Shown: in pieces, positions 1-8,225 of the stretch
Position numbering within the stretch: position 1 is the first letter of the stretch
Layout: every line of letters begins with the position of its first letter
Source: CAYOBW01 sp964402115
GTDB taxonomy: Bacteria; Verrucomicrobiota; Kiritimatiellia; UBA8416; CAYOBW01
Direction of reading: 5' to 3'
Assembly (NCBI GenBank): GCA_964402115.1
Contig: CAYOBW010000004.1
Span: 23,289-87,288, forward strand
Length of the DNA stretch: 64,000 nucleotides
The notes under the pieces: generated by a model
The model's input: only the letters and a program-made list of their open reading frames with translations
Told to the model about the DNA's origin: nothing
Databases searched by the model: none
Translations under genes and position numbers: made by a program

Positions 1-2
1 CC

Positions 3-1004
3 GCCCGTAAGCAGACGTTCGCCCTGCGCGTGCGGATTCCCGGCTGGGTGCGTAACGAGCCCGTGCCGAGCGATCTCTACCGGTATGCCGACAACCTGAA
101 ACCGGCCTGGAGCCTGCGCGTGAACGGCAAGGCCATCACCGTGCCGCTGGAGAAGGGCTTCGCGGTCGTGCGGCGCGAGTGGAAGGCGGGGGACCGGGTG
201 GAGCTGAAGCTGGAGATGCCGGTGCGGCGCGTCGTGGCGCATGCGTCCGTGGCCGCGGATCGCGGGCGCGTCGCCCTTGAGCGCGGGCCGCTGGTTTATG
301 CGTGCGAGGGGGTCGACAACGGCGGACGCGTGAACGATCTCGTGCTGGATGCGCAGGCTGCGCTGGCGCCCGAATGGCGGCCGAAACTGCTGAACGGGGT
401 GACGGTACTTTCCGGGGAGGTCCGCCGGCGCGTGCGGCTCGCGGACGGAGGGGCGGGGCTGGAGCCGGCCCGCGTCGTCGCCGTGCCCTACTACGCGTGG
501 GCGCATCGTGAAGTAGGCCCCATGGCCGTGTGGCTGGCTGCCGACCCGACCGTCGCGTTCGCGTCGCCACTGCCGACCCTTGCGGGCAAAGCACGCGCGA
601 CTGCGTCGTTCTGCCATGGCGCGGATGCAATCGATGCGCTGAACGACCAGGTGGAGCCGCAGAACTCCATCGACCACGATATCGGCCGTTTCACCTGGTG
701 GGATCACAAGGGGACGACCGAGTGGGTGCAATACGCGTTCGCTGCGCCGACGGCCGTGAAGTCGGTGGCCGTGTACTGGTTCGACGATACGGGACGGGGC
801 GCGTGCCGCGTACCGGCCTCGTGGCGGCTGCTCTACCAGGACGGGGAGGCGTGGAAGCCGGTTGAGGGCGGCGGAGCGTTGGGCGTTGCGCGCGACGCGT
901 ACAACCGCGTGTCGTTCACGCCGGTGACAACGACAGCGCTGCGGATCGAAGTCAACCTGCAGCCGGACTGCTCAGGCGGCATCCTGGAGTGGCAGGTGGA
1001 GTAG
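3..1004 (+). CDS. GH127-type glycosidase (DUF1680, beta-L-arabinofuranosidase family), C-terminal part
   Basis: The 5' end lies outside the window; the frame is already open at base 3. The first residues (QTFALRVRIPGW) and the later ALERGPLVYACEG stretch match the beta-sandwich region that follows the (alpha/alpha)6 catalytic barrel in DUF1680/GH127 proteins. Members of the family release beta-L-arabinofuranose from plant or other glycans. The last ~140 residues (IDHDIGRFTWWDHKG..WVQYAF) look like a discoidin-type carbohydrate-binding domain. The catalytic Cys/Glu residues would lie upstream and cannot be checked, so the substrate is uncertain. The stop is TAG at 1002-1004. The next gene starts 8 bases downstream, so the two are probably co-transcribed. 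Confidence 0.72.
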   Translation, partial: ARKQTFALRVRIPGWVRNEPVPSDLYRYADNLKPAWSLRVNGKAITVPLEKGFAVVRREWKAGDRVELKLEMPVRRVVAHASVAADRGRVALERGPLVYACEGVDNGGRVNDLVLDAQAALAPEWRPKLLNGVTVLSGEVRRRVRLADGGAGLEPARVVAVPYYAWAHREVGPMAVWLAADPTVAFASPLPTLAGKARATASFCHGADAIDALNDQVEPQNSIDHDIGRFTWWDHKGTTEWVQYAFAAPTAVKSVAVYWFDDTGRGACRVPASWRLLYQDGEAWKPVEGGGALGVARDAYNRVSFTPVTTTALRIEVNLQPDCSGGILEWQVE

Positions 1005-1012
1005 GGGGGCAC

Positions 1013-2011
1013 ATGCATCCGGCTCTGTACTGGCAGCGGACGGAGGGGGAGGCGATTCAGTGCGAACTCTGCCCGCGCGGTTGCATACTGCGCGGAGAGG
1101 GCGCGCGGGGCGCCTGTCACACGCGCGCCGTGCAGGGCGGCGGGCTCGTGGCGCTGGGGTACGGCCGACTGGCCTCCGCCGCCGTTGACCCGATCGAGAA
1201 GAAGCCCCTGTACCACTTTAACCCGGGCGGGCGCATCTTCAGCATCGGCGGGTGGGGCTGCAACTTCGCCTGTCCGTTCTGCCAGAACTGGACCATCTCC
1301 CAGCAATTCGACGACGCGGCTGAGGCGGTTACGCCCGACGAGGTGGCGGCGGCCTTCCGGAAGGGCGGCTCCATCGGGATTGCGTACACGTACAACGAGC
1401 CGCTCATCAACATGGAGTTCGTGCGGGCGTGCGCGGAGCGGGTCAAGGCCGCGGGCGGTGTGAATGTGCTGGTGACCAACGGCTACGTGCGCCCTGGGCC
1501 GGCGGCCGATGTGCTGCCGCTGATCGCGGCGCTGAACATCGACGTCAAGAGCATGGACGACGCCTTCTACCGGCGCCAGTGCCGGGGCACGCTCGCGCCC
1601 GTACTGGCCTTTGTGCTGCAGGCGCTGGCAGCCGGCTGCCTGGTCGAGTTGACGAACCTCGTGATCCCGGGGTTGAACGACAGCGACGCGGATCTGCAGA
1701 CCCTGGCACGCTGGATACGCACCGAGGCGGGGCGGGGCGTGCCGCTGCACCTCAGCGCGTATCGCCCACAGTACAAGATGAACGCGCCGCCGACGCCGGT
1801 GGCTACGCTGAGCAGGGCCTACGACATATGCGCGGCCGAACTCGACTACGTCTACCTGGGCAACGTGGCGGGGTCGGTCGGCCAGGACACGCTCTGCCCG
1901 GGGTGCCGCGCCGTGCTCATCGCGCGCGACGGCTACAGCACGCGCCGCGTGGGTCTGAACGGCGGCGTTTGCGCCCGCTGCGGGCGCCCGGCGGATGTCG
2001 TGGGGGCGTGA
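1013..2011 (+). CDS. amrS: AmrS-type radical SAM protein (AmmeMemoRadiSam system)
   Basis: This is a 332-residue cytoplasmic radical SAM enzyme. It has the 4Fe-4S motif C-x3-C-x2-C in GCNFACPFCQNW, an N-terminal Cys pair (CELCPRGC), a YTYNEP motif and a C-terminal zinc-ribbon-like Cys set (CPGC and CARC). This arrangement is typical of the AmrS/pyruvate-formate-lyase-activase-like family, whose substrate is unknown. I chose ATG 1013 because a purine-rich ribosome-binding site (GGAGTAGGGGGG) ends just upstream. A GTG at 989 in the same frame would overlap the previous gene. The usual partners AmmA (AMMECR1) and AmmB (MEMO) are not in this window, so it stands alone here beside a glycosidase. 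Confidence 0.85.
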   Translation: MHPALYWQRTEGEAIQCELCPRGCILRGEGARGACHTRAVQGGGLVALGYGRLASAAVDPIEKKPLYHFNPGGRIFSIGGWGCNFACPFCQNWTISQQFDDAAEAVTPDEVAAAFRKGGSIGIAYTYNEPLINMEFVRACAERVKAAGGVNVLVTNGYVRPGPAADVLPLIAALNIDVKSMDDAFYRRQCRGTLAPVLAFVLQALAAGCLVELTNLVIPGLNDSDADLQTLARWIRTEAGRGVPLHLSAYRPQYKMNAPPTPVATLSRAYDICAAELDYVYLGNVAGSVGQDTLCPGCRAVLIARDGYSTRRVGLNGGVCARCGRPADVVGA

Positions 2012-2182
2012 GGCAGACTGTGGCGAGCTTGACAGACGCGGCGCGCTGCGCTAGTGCCTCCTTGCGAATGTACGAATGCGAGCATCGGTGTACCGGTGCA
2101 GCGAGCCACAGGTGACCGGCGCCGGCTGGAATGCGCGCCGGGCTGACAACGCGGACCCCGGACGGGGTCGGGAGGAAGAGGC

Positions 2183-2737
2183 ATGCAGAGCGGAAATGCG
2201 GTGCGAGCGGGAATTGGCAGCCTGGCTGCCGTTGTGTTTCTGACGGCGGGCTGCACGACCACAACGCCCGGTAGTGGCGGGTCGGGGGCGAAGCAGGTCA
2301 AGTCGACGGTGCCGGTCCGGAATATGGCCACCGGTGCGAAAGTCACGGTTTCGTCCACGCACCGGCAGTGGCCGGGTGAGGGCCCCGCCGAGGGGTTGGT
2401 CGATGGCGATACGCAGACACGCTGGGCGAGCGACTATGCCGAGCCGCAGCAGGTGAGCATCGACCTGGGGCGTCCCGTCAGCATCGAAACCCTGCGCCTG
2501 ACGTGGGAGAACGCCTTCGCGACCGACTACGCCGTCAGCACGTCCCACGATGGCCAGGCCTGGGTGACGACGTACAACGGGACGAATCCCGCGGACGCGC
2601 CAGACCGCACCCTCAACGCTGTCCCCATGAAGGACGTCGTGGCCCGCCATGTACGGCTCGAACTCAAGAAGCGCGTCAAGCCGGCCTGGGGTTTCTCGCT
2701 GTATGAGATCGAGGTGCTGGGCCGGCCCGCGCGGTAG
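2183..2737 (+). CDS. Lipoprotein with a discoidin (F5/8 type C) domain
   Basis: This 184-residue protein has a lipoprotein signal peptide whose lipobox is LTAGC (Cys about residue 24), followed by a Gly/Ser/Thr-rich linker. From about residue 50 to the end it is a single discoidin-like domain (LVDGDTQTRWASDYAEPQQVSIDLG .. ARHVRLELKK), the fold that binds sugars in many secreted hydrolases. No catalytic domain is present, so it is probably a membrane-anchored glycan-binding protein. The ATG follows a good ribosome-binding site (GGAAGAGG). It converges with the sulfatase on the other strand, with 18 bases between the stops. No terminator hairpin is evident there. Confidence 0.75.
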   Translation: MQSGNAVRAGIGSLAAVVFLTAGCTTTTPGSGGSGAKQVKSTVPVRNMATGAKVTVSSTHRQWPGEGPAEGLVDGDTQTRWASDYAEPQQVSIDLGRPVSIETLRLTWENAFATDYAVSTSHDGQAWVTTYNGTNPADAPDRTLNAVPMKDVVARHVRLELKKRVKPAWGFSLYEIEVLGRPAR

Positions 2738-2755
2738 GCAGAACAGCGGCGCCCG

Positions 2756-4690
2756 TCACTCGCCGATCACGCCCACCTCGGCCGCACTGGCCCAGGGGCC
2801 GCCGCCCTGCTCGGAGAGGGCGCGCAGCAGGATGTAGCGGCCCTTCGTGGCGGGGCACTCGATCAGTTGCGATTCCTTCGAGCGCGGCAGCGTAGCCTTG
2901 GCCACGGGGTCCGCGAACCCGTCGGGCGACGCGCCGATGCCAAACTCCAGCTCCTTGATTGCCCCGTTCCAAGCCGGATCCTGCCGCGGCAGGTAGCAAA
3001 AGCCTCGCACGACACGCTCCGCCCCGAGATCGATCACCAGCTCGTGCGGCGGCTGCGCCAGGTTGTCGGCAAAGCGTGTATGCCACACCGTGCCCGGGTC
3101 GCCATCGATCGCATTGGCGGCGAGCTTGCCATTGCCAACGTTTTCGCTGCTGACGCGGGCGATCTTCCAGCCCGTCTTCGGTAGTTCGCCGGGCAGGCAA
3201 GAAACAGCCGGCCGGTCGCCGCCCGCGGCCGGGCTCTTCTCCTTGGTCTCGAGCCCGAACTTGGCCGCGCGGTCGCGCTGGTGGAGGTCGGTGCGTGTGT
3301 ACGTGCCGGGCACGACCGGCGCGTGCGCGGCGGTGGCGAACCCTTTCAACCGGGCGAGCACGTCCGCGCGCTCCTTTGCGAGGTCCCGCGTTTCACTGAC
3401 ATCGGCCTTCAAGTCGTACAGCTCCCACGGGGCCTTCTCCCGCGACTGGACGGCCTTCCAGCTGCCGGCACGGACCGCGGTCTGGCCGCCGATCTCCCAG
3501 TAAAGGTACTCGTGCTGCCCCTGCTTGCGCCCGGCGGCCGTTTCTCCGATGAGTTCGGGCAGGATGGAGATGCCGTCGATGTCAGCTGGGACCTGCGCCC
3601 CTGCGACCTCGGCAAGGGTCGGGAGCACATCAGGGAAGTAGCACAGCAGATCGCTCACGCGTCCCGGGGCGATCTTGCCAGGCCAACGGGCAATGAAAGG
3701 AATGCGCAGGCCGCCCTCGTACAGGTTACCCTTGTGTCCGCGGAACTCGACGCCGGTGCGCGGATCCTTGTTGGCGACATGCACGCCGCGGGGGTCTTCC
3801 TTAGAGCGGAAATAGTCCGCCCCGCCGTTGTCGCCGCTGAAGAAGACCAGCGTTCGTTCATCGAGTCCGAGATCCTTGAGCAGGGCAAAGAGGTCGCCGA
3901 TCTGCCGGTCCAGCATGGACACCATCGCGGCGTAGCGCCGGGCCGGCTCCGGCCAGGGCCTGTCCTTGTACGGCGCCCAGGCAGGGTCGTTGTCCGGAAT
4001 GTCGAAGAGCCCGTGCGGCGGGGTGAACGGCAGGTAGCAGAAGAACGGGCGGTCCTTGTTCGTGCGGATGAACGTCAGGGCCTCGCGGACGATCGCGTAG
4101 TGCGCGTAGTTCGTGCCGTCGCTGCCGCCACGGTTGCCGGCCAGCGGTAGCTCCGCGCTGTTCCTGACGAGATACGGGGTGTAGTATGAGTGCGCGTGGA
4201 CCTGGTCGTAGTAGCCGACGAACAAATCGAACCCCTGCTTCTCGGGCACGCCCGTGGATCCGCGGCCGCCGTTACCCCACTTCCCGAAGCCTCCCGTGGC
4301 GTAGCCGAGGGGCTTGAGGATGGAGGCCACCGTCGCTTCCCCCGCCCGCAGCGGGGTGCCGCCGTCGTTGGCGCGCACCGAGGTGTGGCCGCTGTGCTTC
4401 CCGGTCAGGAAACAGCAGCGCGTTGGCGCGCAGACGGACGAGCCGGCCAGGGCCTGCGTGAAACGGATACCCTCGGCCGCCATGCGGTCGATGTTCGGCG
4501 TGCGCAGGTTCGGGTTGCCCATGTGCGACAGCTCGTAGTACCCGAGTTCGTCCGCCATGATATAGACGATATTCGGCTTGCGGGCGGCGGCGGCAGCAGC
4601 AGCCGGCGCCGCAAGGCCGTGCAGCTGAGATGCGACTGCCAGCATGATCGCAACAGCCGTCCGCGTCGCGTCGCTGCTCCTGGTGTTCAT
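2756..4690 (-). CDS. Secreted sulfatase (arylsulfatase family) with C-terminal discoidin-like domain
   Basis: This is a 644-residue type I sulfatase. It hydrolyses sulfate esters, probably on polysaccharide, after export through its N-terminal signal peptide (hydrophobic, Ala-rich, residues 11-37). The metal-binding start KPNIVYIMADELG is present. The formylglycine site is canonical: C87-A-P-T-R91, followed by LTG. Activation needs an FGly-generating enzyme or anaerobic maturase, and none is in this window. Residues ~500-644 form a discoidin-like domain (NAIDGDPGTVWHTRFAD .. HELVIDLG). The start ATG overlaps the stop of the upstream aminotransferase gene as ATGA, so the sulfatase is translationally coupled to the end of the Ebo-type operon. 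Confidence 0.9.
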   Translation of the reverse strand: MNTRSSDATRTAVAIMLAVASQLHGLAAPAAAAAAARKPNIVYIMADELGYYELSHMGNPNLRTPNIDRMAAEGIRFTQALAGSSVCAPTRCCFLTGKHSGHTSVRANDGGTPLRAGEATVASILKPLGYATGGFGKWGNGGRGSTGVPEKQGFDLFVGYYDQVHAHSYYTPYLVRNSAELPLAGNRGGSDGTNYAHYAIVREALTFIRTNKDRPFFCYLPFTPPHGLFDIPDNDPAWAPYKDRPWPEPARRYAAMVSMLDRQIGDLFALLKDLGLDERTLVFFSGDNGGADYFRSKEDPRGVHVANKDPRTGVEFRGHKGNLYEGGLRIPFIARWPGKIAPGRVSDLLCYFPDVLPTLAEVAGAQVPADIDGISILPELIGETAAGRKQGQHEYLYWEIGGQTAVRAGSWKAVQSREKAPWELYDLKADVSETRDLAKERADVLARLKGFATAAHAPVVPGTYTRTDLHQRDRAAKFGLETKEKSPAAGGDRPAVSCLPGELPKTGWKIARVSSENVGNGKLAANAIDGDPGTVWHTRFADNLAQPPHELVIDLGAERVVRGFCYLPRQDPAWNGAIKELEFGIGASPDGFADPVAKATLPRSKESQLIECPATKGRYILLRALSEQGGGPWASAAEVGVIGE

Positions 4691-6294
4691 GGGTGTTTCC
4701 GGTTCACGATTTCCCGCAGCGCAGCGATGAGCGGGGTCAGCAGCTCGGGTGTCGCATCGCGCATGAGGCAGACTTGCAGCCAGTTGCGCGCGAGGAGATA
4801 GGGACTGCGGTAGCTCAGCAGGAAGCCCCGGTCCTCAAGCGTTCGGCCGATAGCCTCGGCGGAGAGCGAGGCGGGCAGGGGAATCGTCGTGGCGCCAGGG
4901 TAGGCCTGCGCCTCCGCGGCCAGCGGCGGCAGGCCCAGCGTGCGCAGCTCCGCGCGCAGCCAGCCAGCGGTGGCCGCCAGCCTCGGAGCGCGGACCGCCA
5001 CGTCCAGCTTGCCCAGGGCCATGTGCAGGGCCGTGAAGAGACCGGAAGGCATGGTGTAGGGCGCCTCGGCTGACGCGTGCCGGCTGAGGTCCAGGCAACG
5101 CGGCAGGGGCGCACCGTTCGCCGCGACGGGACGGTCGTGAAAGACGAGCGCCAGTCCGGCATAGGCGCCCAGCCCCTTGCCGCTGACGCCCGAGGCGAAG
5201 CGGACGCCCCGCAGGTCCACGGGTACGACGCCGAGTGCGCTGATGCAGTCCAGGCAGAGCGGCACGCCGCGCGCGGCACAGAGCACCTGCCACCCGGCCA
5301 CGTCGTTGAGCACGCCTGTGGAGGTTTCGGCCTGCACGCCCCAGAGCCAGGCCCGGGGGTGTGCGTCGAGCGCGGTCGCGACGGCAACCTGGTCCACGGG
5401 TTCGCCCCACGGCGCGGAGACGACGTCGAACGTCAGCCCCATGCGTCGGGCGTGATCGGCCAGCCGCTCGCCGAACTCGCCGTTGGCGACGACCAGGCCG
5501 CGCCCGGGCAGCCGCGTGAGTTGCGCGGCCACGAGGTCGTTCGCCAGGGTGCCGGCGCCGACGGCAAGGGAAACGTGTTCAGCCTGCGCGAGCCGGCAAA
5601 GCGCGGTGCGGGTCTGCCGGTAGAGGAGCAGGAAGTCGTCGCCGCGATGCGACAGCGCGGGCGCGCGCCAGGCGGCGGCCACGGCCGGGGCAATCTCGAC
5701 CGGCCCCGGCAGGAGATTGACGCGCGGCTGGAAGAGGTCCGGGAACTTGCGGGCGAGGAGCGGCAGCACGCGCTCATCGAAGACGGCCTGCCGCAGCAGC
5801 ATGGGCTGGTAGGGGGCGTCGGCGGTGCCAACAACCGGGCCAAAGGGCTCGAAGCCGAGGTGCGTGTAGAGCTTGAGCTGCCGCAGCGCGCCCGAGATCA
5901 CCGCCAGATCGTAACCGTGCGTCTCGCAGAACCGCCCCACCATGGCGAGCAGCCCCGCCAGCGCCGGGGAGTGACGGAATTCGGGGGTAACGGTGAGCAG
6001 GCGAATCTCGCAGGCGGCGACGTGCGGGGGCAGGTGGCTATCGAGGTCCGGCAGCTTGCCGTCGAGCGAGAACGGCCGCTGGGTGCGGACCGACACCATG
6101 CCCACGACCTCACCGGCGGCCTTGCAGACGAAGTACGTATTGTCGGCGTCGAAGCGGTCCACCAAACGGCGCTCGGCGTTCGGGTGGTGCTGCGGTATCT
6201 CTTCCACGAACGCACTGTAGTTGAGCCGTGCGATCGCGGCGTGATCCGCCGGCGTGGTGGCGAGGCTGAAGGTGAGCGCGGGCTGTTCGTTCAT
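4687..6294 (-). CDS. Fusion: GNAT-type acyltransferase + class-V PLP aminotransferase
   Basis: Residues 1-~185 resemble a GNAT/N-acyl amino acid synthase fold (EIRLLTVTPEFRHS and LYTHLGFEPFG). Residues ~190-535 are a fold-type-I PLP enzyme of the alanine-glyoxylate/2-aminoethylphosphonate aminotransferase type, opening NLLPGPVEIAP. The PLP lysine is probably the K of SGVSGKGLGAYAG, and the upstream Asp is in LCLDCISALG. The natural reading is that one chain transaminates a ketone or aldehyde and acylates the resulting amine; this is inference. Start and stop overlap both neighbours as ATGA (PlsY-like upstream, sulfatase downstream). It is not one of the named Ebo components. Confidence 0.78.
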   Translation of the reverse strand: MNEQPALTFSLATTPADHAAIARLNYSAFVEEIPQHHPNAERRLVDRFDADNTYFVCKAAGEVVGMVSVRTQRPFSLDGKLPDLDSHLPPHVAACEIRLLTVTPEFRHSPALAGLLAMVGRFCETHGYDLAVISGALRQLKLYTHLGFEPFGPVVGTADAPYQPMLLRQAVFDERVLPLLARKFPDLFQPRVNLLPGPVEIAPAVAAAWRAPALSHRGDDFLLLYRQTRTALCRLAQAEHVSLAVGAGTLANDLVAAQLTRLPGRGLVVANGEFGERLADHARRMGLTFDVVSAPWGEPVDQVAVATALDAHPRAWLWGVQAETSTGVLNDVAGWQVLCAARGVPLCLDCISALGVVPVDLRGVRFASGVSGKGLGAYAGLALVFHDRPVAANGAPLPRCLDLSRHASAEAPYTMPSGLFTALHMALGKLDVAVRAPRLAATAGWLRAELRTLGLPPLAAEAQAYPGATTIPLPASLSAEAIGRTLEDRGFLLSYRSPYLLARNWLQVCLMRDATPELLTPLIAALREIVNRKHP

Positions 6295-6908
6295 GGGGAC
6301 TCCCGGCCGGCGGGCGACGAAATCCGCGGTCGCCCGTCGCGCAGACGGTTAAGCAGGTGCGTACGGTGTGTGAAAACGATGATCACGGCGAGCAGGAGTG
6401 TCGCCACGATCAGCGGCAGGGGCGCGGCAAGCAACCAGGCGGCGATGGGCAAAGCGACGAACGCGATGACGCCGGCGAGCGTGAACGAGCGATGCAGGGC
6501 GTAACCTGCGAGCACGAGGCCGGCCAGGGCGAGCAGCAGCCGGGCGTCAAGCAGCAGCAGCGCACCCAGCGCGACGGCGACACCCCGGCCGCCGATGAAA
6601 CGCAACTGCACGGGCCAGCAGTGCCCGGCGACCACGATCGGGAGCACCAGCGCCGCCGCCCACGGGGAAGCGCCGAGCCGCTGCGCCAGCCAGACGGCGA
6701 AAGCGCCGCGGGTGCAGTCGGCGAGCAGGGTGATCACGAACCCGCCCCGGCCGAGGGTTCGGCCGACATTGCGTGCGCCGGTGCTGCCGCTGCCGAGGGT
6801 ACGGATGTCCGTGCCGCTCCGCCAGCGCGTCAGGTAGTAGCCCGTTGTGCAGCAGCCTGTGACATACGCCAAGGCTGCTATCAGGACATCTCTTGCGATT
6901 CCGGTCAT
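6291..6908 (-). CDS. PlsY-like glycerol-3-phosphate acyltransferase family membrane protein
   Basis: This ~205-residue integral membrane protein has about five or six hydrophobic segments. Two PlsY signatures are visible in altered form. GSGSTGARNVGR stands in place of the usual GSGNPGATNVLR, and GHCWPVQLRFIGGRGVAVALG in place of GHIFPVFLKFKGGKGVATALG. True PlsY moves an acyl group from acyl-phosphate to glycerol-3-phosphate; the substitutions suggest a paralogue, possibly with another acceptor. I chose ATG 6908 because of AGGA eight bases upstream; an in-frame GTG further 5' (6938) is less likely. It follows eboE by 126 bases and overlaps the fusion gene as ATGA. Confidence 0.8.
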   Translation of the reverse strand: MTGIARDVLIAALAYVTGCCTTGYYLTRWRSGTDIRTLGSGSTGARNVGRTLGRGGFVITLLADCTRGAFAVWLAQRLGASPWAAALVLPIVVAGHCWPVQLRFIGGRGVAVALGALLLLDARLLLALAGLVLAGYALHRSFTLAGVIAFVALPIAAWLLAAPLPLIVATLLLAVIIVFTHRTHLLNRLRDGRPRISSPAGRESP

Positions 6909-7034
6909 TCCGCATTCCTGAAGGCAGGCTTGGCGCACCTTGCGCGGCGTGGCCTAATCTGAGCCATTTGCATGCACGCAGTATGTGTGACAGGCCACCG
7001 CGCCGTCAAGAATCGTGAAAGAGCGTGTGTCGGT

Positions 7035-8225
7035 TTACAGGCGCGACAACAGCCAGCGGTACTCCTCAACCGTACTGGCAACCACACCGCGGGCGCGCAG
7101 GTCCGGCGGCAGCACGTCGAACGTGTAGGTCTCGATCTCCCAGTGCGGAATGGCCGCCGCACGCGCGGCGGCCCAGACGCCCGGGGTCAACTCGCGCGCG
7201 GTCGAGGTCAGCACGCCGTCGCCCTCGAAGTAGAGTGGCACGTGATAGTGGATCCTCCATTCGTCGCAAGACGTTTGTGAATCGTGCGTTACGGCCTGGT
7301 CGAGATCCGGGTAAGACACCACGTGCCCGTCCGCCCGGCGCACGCGGGTCTGGTGCAGGTAGACGGCGTCGGCGAACCGTGCGAGGGCGCGGGGAGCGTC
7401 GGTGCCGGGCGGGCAGACCAGCGCGGCGCTGACCTGGAGTTTGGCGATCCGGATGCCCGCTGTCGCGCAGAGGCGAATCGCCCCGGCCAGGTCCTCGAAT
7501 CCGACGGCAACGTGGCAGGCGTCCAGGCAGAGGCCCAGATGACGGCGCACGACGCCGTCAGCTTCCGACGCCGTCAGCCCGGCGCTGGCGACGAGGTGCG
7601 CGCAGGCGCGCGGCCAAAGCCTGTCCGTGAAGTAGGAGACGGCCGGGGAAATGGCGTCGAGCACGCAATCGGGTTCGGGTTCGAGCGCCAGGCAGATGTC
7701 CCGCCCCGTTTCCTCGCGGACATAGTGGAGGTGCAGGGCGGCTTCCGCCAACCGGCTGCAAGCCTCGGTGTGGTCGGCTTCTGATTGCAGCCAGGCGGCG
7801 TAGCTGATTGGCACAGTGCTGATGCTGCCGACGACGGCGTCAGGCAGCAGGCGGGCCAGCTGGTCAGCGAGCAGGCAGGTGTAGGTCAGCCTTTCGGGCG
7901 TGCGCCAGTCGGGGGCGTAGACCCGCTCCTTGACGCGCCCGCCGTGGAAGCTGCCGAAGGGGAAGCCGTTCACGGTGAAGGCGTAGAGGTTGCGGGCGCG
8001 CAGCCAGTCGGCGAACGCGGCGAGGCGGTCTTCGCGGCCCAGCTCGGCAGCGGCCCGTGCGCTGAGTCGCAGCCCGAGACCGAAGGGCGCTTCGCCGGGT
8101 GAAACGGCCTGCCGCACCGCCACGGCGTGGTCGGCAATGGCACGGTGGGTCTCTTCCCAGGTCTCGGCGGGGTGCACGTTCAGGCAGTAGGTCAAGTGAG
8201 TGGAATGGGCGCCGGGCAGCTTCAT
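7035..8225 (-). CDS. eboE: EboE-like TIM-barrel sugar phosphate isomerase/epimerase
   Basis: This is a 396-residue cytoplasmic protein of the xylose-isomerase-like TIM-barrel family. Acidic and His residues at strand ends are visible: VNGFPFGSFHG, CLALEPEPDC, LGLCLDACHVAVGFED, and a late HYHVPLYFEG. The metal-binding Glu, Asp and His positions of the family can therefore be matched. The opening MKLPGAHSTHLTYCLNVHP is typical of EboE proteins. The start is ATG 8225, which overlaps the stop of the DHQ-synthase-like gene as ATGA; an upstream GTG-initiated extension is discarded. Its role in the Ebo pathway is not established. By family it isomerises or epimerises a sugar or cyclitol intermediate. 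Confidence 0.85.
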   Translation of the reverse strand: MKLPGAHSTHLTYCLNVHPAETWEETHRAIADHAVAVRQAVSPGEAPFGLGLRLSARAAAELGREDRLAAFADWLRARNLYAFTVNGFPFGSFHGGRVKERVYAPDWRTPERLTYTCLLADQLARLLPDAVVGSISTVPISYAAWLQSEADHTEACSRLAEAALHLHYVREETGRDICLALEPEPDCVLDAISPAVSYFTDRLWPRACAHLVASAGLTASEADGVVRRHLGLCLDACHVAVGFEDLAGAIRLCATAGIRIAKLQVSAALVCPPGTDAPRALARFADAVYLHQTRVRRADGHVVSYPDLDQAVTHDSQTSCDEWRIHYHVPLYFEGDGVLTSTARELTPGVWAAARAAAIPHWEIETYTFDVLPPDLRARGVVASTVEEYRWLLSRL

